Below, in pieces: positions 17,836 through 26,000 of a stretch of 64,000 nucleotides of DNA. The DNA comes from Heminiphilus faecis (GTDB lineage Bacteria; Bacteroidota; Bacteroidia; Bacteroidales; Muribaculaceae), in the NCBI RefSeq assembly GCF_008728965.1, contig NZ_VSMC01000010.1, forward strand, positions 1 to 64,000. Reading direction: 5' to 3'. Within the stretch, counting starts at the first letter, position 1. Each line of letters begins with the position of its first letter. The notes beneath the pieces were generated by a model, which did not search any database, was not told the DNA's origin, and saw only the letters and a list, made by a program, of their open reading frames with translations. The translations under genes and the position numbers were made by a program.

Positions 17836-20037
17836 ATGCGATTTAGTAATTTTGCCTTAACCTGCTTTTTGTTGACAGTATGTCTGATGACACCGTCACA
17901 CACAGGAGCCAACGGTCTTATATTTGACAACGTCGTCATACCTCATGAGGAATCAGGCAATTACGTAAGGGCAATAAACCAGTTGCCCGACGGACGAATG
18001 GTTTTTGTATCGGTAACCGGAGTGGACATATATGACGGTACGCATAGCAAAAGTCTGCCGGCATTTCCTGCGGAATATACCGCTCCGTTAAAATCATACA
18101 ACGGTTTTCATCACATGTATCTTGACAATGACTCTCTCCTATGGATAAAGGATTGGGGTAAAGTGTCATGCATAGACTTGCGTTACGAAAACTACAGGCC
18201 TGTCACGGATACAAACATGACCGACATATACATAGACGAGACCGGACGCCGAATTATACAATCGACGGATTCTCTGATATTCAACGGCAATTCGCTTCCT
18301 CGGTCAGTTCTAAACGGCACACTTCAGGATGTGGCAGGTGACAGCAGCACTTTATATATGTTTGATGACAGCGGCCGCATAACAGCATTCTCCGTAGCCG
18401 ACGGTGCCATACTCTACCATGCCGACGCTTACCCGCCAGAACAAAAAAAGGACTACAGCAGCACGTCGCTTATATGTAGCGGTAAAGACGGCTTCTATCA
18501 GATACGCAACGGAAAGAAAGGCGGTTTCTTTCATTTTTCCAAAAAAGAACGCTCTTGGACAAAAATACTTGAAACGCCATATACCCTTAACACACTTGCC
18601 ATCGGAGATGACAACAAAGCCTACATAAGTTGTCAAAGAGGCATGTGGATCATAGACCTCGACAGTGGCGAAAAAAAATATGACGAAATTTTACGTACAT
18701 CACACGGCGACCTGATAGCCACAGAGATAAGCACGGTATACGAAGACATGGATGGCGGTATATGGCTCGGCACATTCAACCGCGGTATACTGTACTATCA
18801 CCCGTCGAAATACGATAGCGGAAAAATATATTTAAATCCGCTCAATCTTAATGACACCTCGGGATATTTTGCGGAAAACCGCGATGGAAGCGTATATTAT
18901 TGTTGCGGCAATGATGCTTATGCCTTAAATGACAAATCATCGGACGGCAAACCGATAAAGCTATCGGAAATAAACATCGGGCATACGGTTTCAGGTTCTG
19001 CCAATACATTCGTATCTCACAACGGTAACGTATATTTCAAAACCGACTACGGTATAGATATTTTTTCGCCCCGCAAATCATATCAGGACGAAAGCCTTGC
19101 TCATAAACCGCTGCTTACGGCTCTATACATACACGGAGAGCGTATAGAGCAGGGCAAAGACTATAACGGACACGTAATACTCCCTTTCAGCGAAAGCAAG
19201 ACCGAACGTATCGAACTAACTCATAATCAAAACTTCATTGGCCTTGAGTACTCGACACTTAATTATATGAGCCGCGACTCACTGTCGCTGAGTTACCGCT
19301 TGTCAGGACTTGACCCATATACCGTAAAACTAAACTTGCCGCCGGGCGAAAACCGGTCATTTAAAATACCGTATACCAACATACCGCCGGGTGAATATCT
19401 GCTAACCGTAGAATCCGGAACAAATATCGCAAAACTTGAAATAGTCATACGACCTCCGTGGTGGCGCACCGTATGGGCTTACGCCCTGTATACGGTATTT
19501 AGCATTGTCTTATTGTTGGTGGCGGCATACATTTATAATAATGTGTCGCGAAAAAAAATGTTGCGCAAACACAGGGAGGACATGCTTCTTGCCCGTATAC
19601 GCAGCCTCATCGACCAATGCAATGCATATGAAAACGAACGAGTAATATCGGAATGTAATGCAACAAAACCGACACAAACGCCCAAAGCCATGGATGACAG
19701 CGACAGCCAATTCATATCAAAGGCTATGGAACTGGTCGAAAACAACATAAACACCGCAGGCTATTCAGTAGAGCAGTTAAGCCGCGACCTATGCATGGAC
19801 CGGACGGGATTATACCGCAAACTCATGTTGCTCCTCGACCAGTCGCCAAGTCTGTTCATAAGAAATATACGCCTGCGCCATGCCGCCAAGCTCTTGCTTG
19901 AAAACCGGGGATTAAGTATAGCGGAAGTAGCCGAACTGACCGGCTTCAGCAGCGGAAGTTATCTTAGCAAATGTTTTCAGGAGATTTATGGGTGTAAACC
20001 TTCGGAATATGCGGCAAAATCACAAGAATCAACATAG
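17836..20037 (+). CDS. Membrane one-component regulator: propeller/Y_Y_Y sensor plus AraC HTH
   Basis: The 733-residue protein resembles a Bacteroidota hybrid two-component regulator with the kinase and receiver removed. It has a signal peptide (1-24), a propeller-like periplasmic region (about 25-430, with DGGIWLGTFNRGI as a Reg_prop repeat), a Y_Y_Y-like domain (about 440-535), one membrane helix (about 545-565, VWAYALYTVFSIVLLL) and a charged linker. The C-terminal AraC HTH has the second-helix signature IAEVAELTGFSSGSYLSKCFQE. No H-box, HATPase or receiver motif is visible. It ends 101 bp before the GH31 gene and probably controls it in response to a periplasmic sugar. Confidence 0.85.
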   Translation: MRFSNFALTCFLLTVCLMTPSHTGANGLIFDNVVIPHEESGNYVRAINQLPDGRMVFVSVTGVDIYDGTHSKSLPAFPAEYTAPLKSYNGFHHMYLDNDSLLWIKDWGKVSCIDLRYENYRPVTDTNMTDIYIDETGRRIIQSTDSLIFNGNSLPRSVLNGTLQDVAGDSSTLYMFDDSGRITAFSVADGAILYHADAYPPEQKKDYSSTSLICSGKDGFYQIRNGKKGGFFHFSKKERSWTKILETPYTLNTLAIGDDNKAYISCQRGMWIIDLDSGEKKYDEILRTSHGDLIATEISTVYEDMDGGIWLGTFNRGILYYHPSKYDSGKIYLNPLNLNDTSGYFAENRDGSVYYCCGNDAYALNDKSSDGKPIKLSEINIGHTVSGSANTFVSHNGNVYFKTDYGIDIFSPRKSYQDESLAHKPLLTALYIHGERIEQGKDYNGHVILPFSESKTERIELTHNQNFIGLEYSTLNYMSRDSLSLSYRLSGLDPYTVKLNLPPGENRSFKIPYTNIPPGEYLLTVESGTNIAKLEIVIRPPWWRTVWAYALYTVFSIVLLLVAAYIYNNVSRKKMLRKHREDMLLARIRSLIDQCNAYENERVISECNATKPTQTPKAMDDSDSQFISKAMELVENNINTAGYSVEQLSRDLCMDRTGLYRKLMLLLDQSPSLFIRNIRLRHAAKLLLENRGLSIAEVAELTGFSSGSYLSKCFQEIYGCKPSEYAAKSQEST

Positions 20038-20066
20038 TTGTCGTTCATTTCAACATGATTGTTGTA

Positions 20067-20094
20067 TTGCAAATACGTTAAAACGTTAAATTTG
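20067..20094 (+). promoter_or_regulatory. GH31 promoter with tandem 8-bp repeat
   Basis: TTG (20067-20069) and TAAATTTG (20087-20094) form a -33/-7 pair spaced by 17 bp. Two adjacent copies of ACGTTAAA (20075-20082, 20083-20090) lie between and across them. GCAAAT (20069-20074) and ATTTGC (20090-20095) flank the repeats as inverted arms. AraC-family proteins often bind tandem direct half-sites, so this is a candidate operator for the adjacent regulator. Confidence 0.5.
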
Positions 20095-20138
20095 CCATGA
20101 TAATTAACCACAATTTAACATCATAAAAATCATAGCAA

Positions 20139-22616
20139 ATGAAACTTAAATGTATTGCTGTGTCACTTGTACTGCTCTGCGGCGGCATTATACAAGGACA
20201 GACGATAGAAGAGTTGCCACACGGCATAAAAACGGTCGTGGACTCTATGGTCATCAATCTTGAGTTCTTCACTCCGTCCACTGTACGAGTGACAAAAGTG
20301 CCGGAAAACTTGAAAAACGAAAAAGAGAGTTACTCTGTGACAGCAAAGCCACAAGACGTGAAATTTACCACATCACGCAGCGGTGACAATATCACGCTTA
20401 AAAGTTCGAAACTGAAGGTAACCCTCAACACAAAAAAAGGAACGGTATCATTTGCCGACAGCAAAGGCGGATTATTGCTGAAGGAAAAAAACAACGCTAT
20501 GTTCACCCCCATGCTTGATGCCGGAGTACCGTCATTCAATGTGAAGCAATCATTTGTACTTGATAAGGAAGAGCCCATATACGGACTCGGAAATTATGAG
20601 AACGGCAAGCTGTCATTACGTAATTTCTCCAGAAGACTTATGCCCGGAAATATCGAGGACGGCATACCGGTCATTCAATCAATAAAAGGATACGGTTTAT
20701 TCTGGGACAACTACTCCCCCACCGTTTTCTCCGACAATGCCGAAGGCATGACATTTGACTCCGAAGTCGGAGACTTGGCTGACTATTACTTTATGTATGG
20801 AGGAAATGCCGACGGAGTGATTGCCGAGATGCGCACACTGACCGGCACCGTGCCCATGTTCCCGCTATGGACCTATGGCTTCTGGCAAAGCCGCGAACGC
20901 TACAAGTCGCAAAACGAGATTCTTGAGGTAGTTGACAAACACAGAAAACTCGGTGTGCCCATCGACGGCATCATACAGGACTGGCAATACTGGGGCAACA
21001 ATTACCTGTGGAACGCAATGGAATTCATGAATCCGGAATTCAACAAACCGCAGATGATGGTAGACTCCATCCATAACATGAATGCTCATGCCATAATATC
21101 AATATGGTCTTCATTCGGACCCCAGACAAAGCCTTACCGCGAATTGGACGCCAAAGGGCTGCTTTTTAACTTCTCCACATGGCCGCAATCTGGCATAGCA
21201 GAACAGTGGCCTCCCCGCATGGACTATCCTTCAGGTGTACGCGTATATGATGCTTACAGCGCCGAAGCCCGCGATATTTACTGGAACAACCTGAAACGCC
21301 TCTTTGACTTTGGGCTTGACGGATGGTGGATGGATTCTACCGAACCCGACCACTTCGATGTCACATCTAAAGATATGGACACCAAAACAGCATTAGGCTC
21401 ATTCCGCCGTGTACGCGGCGCATACCCGCTGATGACTGTAGGCGGAGTATACGACCACCAGCGCGCAACCTCCGACGACAAACGCGTATTTATTCTCACA
21501 CGTTCGGGATGGGCCGGACAACAACGTTACGGATGCAACGTATGGACCGGCGACGTCACCTCGACATGGGATATGCTGCGCAATACCGTACCGGCTCTTA
21601 TGAATTTCTCCCTTACCGGAAACCCCAACTGCAACTCCGATATAGGAGGCTTCTTCTGTAACCAATACAACAAGCGTTCAGGCGACAACTCGGCACCGAA
21701 AAACCCACTTTTCCAAGAACTTTATGTGCGCTGGCTCCAGATGGGTACGTTTACTCCGATGATGCGCTCGCACGGAGCCGACATATTCCGCGAGATATAT
21801 TACTTCGGCGAAAAAGGCGAACCGATTTACGATGCCATTGAAGAGGGCATCAGACTTCGCTACTCACTGTTGCCTTACATATACTCTACCTCATGGCAGG
21901 TAACAAACAACAACGACAGCTATCTACGTCCGTTGATGATGGACTTCAAAGCCGACCGCAAGACATGGGAGTGCAACGACGAGTTCATGTTTGGGCGCAA
22001 CATACTGGTTGCTCCCGTGCTGAAAGCCCAATATACGCCTGAAAAGATAGTGAAAGCCGATGAAAACTCAGGTTGGAACATAGCCGGCGACATGAACAAT
22101 GAAAGCCTGAGTACAAAAAAAGTCGATTTCATGGCTCCGTCATCAACAGCAGTGTATCTGCCCAAGGGTGCAAAATGGTATGACTTCTGGACAAATGAAC
22201 TGATACCCGGAGGCCGCACAATCGAAAAAACGACTACAATCAAGACTATTCCATTGTATATAAAAGCAGGCAGCATAATGCCTTTCGGTCCTGATGTACA
22301 GTATTCGACAGAAAAGCCTTGGACCAATCTTGAAATAAGGGTATACCCCGGCGCTGACGGTTCGTTCACTTTATACGAAGATGAAAACGACAACTACAAT
22401 TACGAGAAAGGCATCTACTCCACCATCGACTTCAAGTGGGATAACAAAGCCAAGACCCTTACAATAGGCAAGCGCAACGGCGAATATCCCGGAATGGATA
22501 AAAACCGTAATTTCAACATCGTACTTGTATCGGAAAACTCAGGTGCAGGCAACAAACCGATGAAAGTCACCAAGTCGGTAAATTACTCAGGCAACGAACT
22601 GAAAGTAAAGCTCTAA
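20139..22616 (+). CDS. Secreted GH31 alpha-glucosidase/alpha-xylosidase
   Basis: The 825-residue protein is a GH31 glycoside hydrolase. It has a signal peptide (1-21), an N-terminal galactose mutarotase-like domain, a TIM barrel with the nucleophile Asp399 in WWMDSTEPD and the likely acid/base Asp472 in TGDVTSTW, and C-terminal beta domains. The PLWTYGFWQSRERY motif is typical of GH31 enzymes. Known family activities are alpha-glucosidase and alpha-xylosidase; the exact substrate is not decidable here. The lack of a SusC/SusD pair nearby means this is not a full polysaccharide utilisation locus. Confidence 0.93.
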   Translation: MKLKCIAVSLVLLCGGIIQGQTIEELPHGIKTVVDSMVINLEFFTPSTVRVTKVPENLKNEKESYSVTAKPQDVKFTTSRSGDNITLKSSKLKVTLNTKKGTVSFADSKGGLLLKEKNNAMFTPMLDAGVPSFNVKQSFVLDKEEPIYGLGNYENGKLSLRNFSRRLMPGNIEDGIPVIQSIKGYGLFWDNYSPTVFSDNAEGMTFDSEVGDLADYYFMYGGNADGVIAEMRTLTGTVPMFPLWTYGFWQSRERYKSQNEILEVVDKHRKLGVPIDGIIQDWQYWGNNYLWNAMEFMNPEFNKPQMMVDSIHNMNAHAIISIWSSFGPQTKPYRELDAKGLLFNFSTWPQSGIAEQWPPRMDYPSGVRVYDAYSAEARDIYWNNLKRLFDFGLDGWWMDSTEPDHFDVTSKDMDTKTALGSFRRVRGAYPLMTVGGVYDHQRATSDDKRVFILTRSGWAGQQRYGCNVWTGDVTSTWDMLRNTVPALMNFSLTGNPNCNSDIGGFFCNQYNKRSGDNSAPKNPLFQELYVRWLQMGTFTPMMRSHGADIFREIYYFGEKGEPIYDAIEEGIRLRYSLLPYIYSTSWQVTNNNDSYLRPLMMDFKADRKTWECNDEFMFGRNILVAPVLKAQYTPEKIVKADENSGWNIAGDMNNESLSTKKVDFMAPSSTAVYLPKGAKWYDFWTNELIPGGRTIEKTTTIKTIPLYIKAGSIMPFGPDVQYSTEKPWTNLEIRVYPGADGSFTLYEDENDNYNYEKGIYSTIDFKWDNKAKTLTIGKRNGEYPGMDKNRNFNIVLVSENSGAGNKPMKVTKSVNYSGNELKVKL

Positions 22617-22636
22617 ATTATTTAGATTCACAATAA

Positions 22637-22672
22637 AAGTGAGGAAGCGCCATTATGACCGCTTCCTCACTT
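22637..22672 (+). terminator. Intrinsic terminator after GH31 gene
   Basis: AAGTGAGGAAGCG (22637-22649) and CGCTTCCTCACTT (22660-22672) form a perfect 13-bp stem followed by TGTTTATTTTC. It is placed 20 bp after the GH31 stop. Confidence 0.85.
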
Positions 22673-22750
22673 GTTTATTTTCTATTGTTGATGTCCGATA
22701 AAAGTCAGCACAGATAATCCGGAGCGGTTAAAAAGACAGTAGCACACAGT

Positions 22751-22984
22751 TCACTCAATACAGAATATTCTTACTATCGCAGCGGCAGCAATAGCAACGG
22801 CAACGGAGATTAAAATACGAATCCACATCTTTAGTTTATTGCCGGTAAGCCAATAGCCGGCGCCTAATATCAAGCCGGTAAATACACCGACGAGAGTATG
22901 GCTCCAAGTTGGGAGTAGTGCTGAATTTACAATATACACAACCACTATAGACACGCTAAATATAATCGATTTCCAATTCTTCAT
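22751..22984 (-). CDS. Small membrane protein downstream of the STAND gene
   Basis: I do not recognise this 77-residue protein. It has three predicted hydrophobic segments (about 8-24, 29-47, 52-72) separated by short polar turns, and ends FCIE. No -7 element could be picked out in its upstream 97 bp, so it may be transcribed with the 1576-residue gene upstream of it. It could be an effector, an immunity-like partner, or unrelated; the sequence alone does not tell. Confidence 0.6.
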   Translation of the reverse strand: MKNWKSIIFSVSIVVVYIVNSALLPTWSHTLVGVFTGLILGAGYWLTGNKLKMWIRILISVAVAIAAAAIVRIFCIE

Positions 22985-23081
22985 ATCTCATTATTTTATT
23001 TTTCTGAAGCAATCCTTTATTTTCTGACAATACGTCTTACAGATACTTTCAAAGCCTTCTATCCATAAATCAAAATGTGAA

Positions 23082-26000
23082 TTATTTTATGATTTTGCGG
23101 GCGAGAGCCGGTATTTTCAGTATGCCGTTCAATATTTTGACAGGATAATTTTTATCGGTATTGACAATAAGCCGCAACCGGTGACCACAGCCGGGGCAAT
23201 GCATTTCATCAACAGAAAATCCTTTATCGATTACGTGGCCGCACATCGGGCACACCGCCTCCGGGTCACGCAATTTTCCGGTCGTAAGATCCCACCGGCG
23301 ACGCAGCACGGTTACAGGCAATTCGTTAACCTTATGAGCAGGATCGGTCGCGAACAGTGCACAATGGCAGTCATGTTTGGCTACGGCAAGTCCTTGCGCG
23401 GTACTCTGCCAATAGCGCTTAGCTTTGGCATTGTGAAGCGACGTAAACTGCAGTCGAGTCCCGTCAACATCATAAAGCGATATTGTATTGTCGTAACACG
23501 ACACATATAAATGTCGATCATCAGCCACAGGCAGCACAGACTCAACATTATTCAAACGGAAAAGAACCTGTCCAGTTCTACTATCGACAACCGACATAGT
23601 GGCACCAGTGTCTATAGTAAACATATAACGACCCGATGCGGAAATACTTATACACAACTCTCCGTTTTCAAGATATCGGTCAACAACAGTCGAATTTACA
23701 GGGTGAAACAAACCTCGCACATCATAGTTGTCGTATCTCCTGTCTTCATATTTTCTAATAGCCTTAAGCGAGAACTTACCGTCCATTTTCTTCCCGTGAC
23801 TTACTACTTTGCATGAAGATAAATCAATCATAGGTCCGGAAATGCCTACCGATACGAATCTGTTATCGGGCGATAATGCTGCCACCTTGTATTCATCAAG
23901 GTAGCAATCCTTTTCAATTAATAGTTCTTTTACAAAGTTTCCGGTACAGTCAAACAAATACAATGACATATCCGATCTAAATAGCCAATCACTTGTAATG
24001 ACAACAAACCAAAAGCTGTCACTAGTAAACAATATAGATGAAGCCTGCGCACATATTTTATATTTAGATAATAGTTTATTAAACTTTACATCATAAACAA
24101 ATATAATAGACTCTTGATTTGTGTATGTACAATAAGCGAGATACTTACCATCAGGAGATACTGCCGAAGCCGATACATAATGACAATACTCTGACCGGTC
24201 GACATCAAGAAACATCTCATCGTACTCTCCGGCAGAGTTTTTTACCGTCAATACGGGGACACGTATTTCACCGGTCTCCCACGCAACATTCCGGCCAATA
24301 GATACAACCATAACATCTCCGGAATAAGACGCGGAAAAACTGTTTATTCCAGAATAATTACCATGATTATTTACCGCAAAGCTCTTACGCAACTGCCGGA
24401 AATCAAATACCTTTTTATTGCTTATTGACAACGCCCGTGTGAAATCGGGGGTCACTTGATCTACAACGTGCATGTTGCCCTGTTCAATTACCGACAACAT
24501 AGTATTGGCAACTCTCGCAATCTGATATGCCCCGCTACAGAGATAGAACAGATAAAAATCCGATGTTCCGTGAATAAATTTCACCGAATTAATAGGAGCT
24601 TGTCGATAATGCTTCCAATATCGTAATCGATTATCTTGAAAATTAAATATTTTACCCTGATCACCATCAATAACAGCAATATGCTCCGAACATCCGATAA
24701 TTTTATTACGCGAAAATGACCAACTGGTCAATCTCGGTTTTTTATCATATTTAAAAGCTACAGTATCGCTTTTAAGAGAAACGAAATCGCAGCAACCTAC
24801 AATACTATCCCATTTTTCCTTTTCCCTTTCCGGAACTTCCTTTATGTAATATATCCAAAGTCGGTTTCCTGACGGGGACAACATTCCCTCATCAGCCGAA
24901 ATCCATGTATAACTGCGGGAGGTAGCGATTTCCACCCTGTATGTTTTTATTGTCGGGCCTCCGTAAGCAATGTATTGTCCGTTCTCTGACAGACTCATCC
25001 ATATGATACCCTTATTGAATATACTAAGGATCGGTATCATTCCCACCAATTTAAACACTTGGATTCTTTCAGAATAATGCATGGCAAGAATTTTTTCGTC
25101 AGCAGATATGGCGTAAGTAAACGGTTCTATAAATATAAATATCGTTTCTATCGTACCTGACACAAGATCCAATCGTTCGAGTATAGGATGTCCGTCGGCA
25201 CCTGTTACTATACGATACAATTTTTCACCTGACGGGTTGAGCCACGGATACCGGCCGCAATTATCTATGCTGAATAGAGTATAACGCTCACTGTCGATAT
25301 TATTAAGTTTGTCACGCATCAATTTCGAGTAGAGGCGCTCTGGCGGAATTTCCCGCAACGGGTGTCCGTCCCAAAGGTTAATCATCCTCGCCTGAAGTTC
25401 AAGTGGCGACAATGGCGGCATGTTTTGTCCTACTGACCATGACTCCCGAAACGCCTTGTCATCCAAACTCGTATAGCTTACAAAATTCTTCATCTGCGAG
25501 ACAAGTTCCCGTCGACGTATATCGCCCAATTCGGTATATATAGACAACAGCCGATCATATTCACTGACTATCGTATCGGGAAAGTACTTTTCTTTCAACA
25601 GAATATATCGCTCGTCGGAAAGTATACCCCATAGCTTACGACCTACAGCTTTACGGATTGACATCTCCTCCTCTCCGTAAAGCGTGCCGTCGAGCGCACT
25701 ATCAAAAGCATCGTCTAAAGAGTGAATATCATCCACCGGGGCATGTACGGCATGAACAAAGTCGCGTATGGCGAGTTTGTTCTCTTTGAACAAATTTTCC
25801 TCATACCAACGCACCTGCAGCTCGCTCGCATGCTTGCGCTCATCTTCGGTAAGCCAGCGGTATTTTATAAACTCGTGTATGGCATCATGACGCACTTTAA
25901 CCGCCACTCCTATGGATGTGCTGCGCGAAACAAGTATCACACGGTCAAGGTCATAAAACAGGCGGCTCCATATTATAGGCGGCACACTTTTGACATCCTC

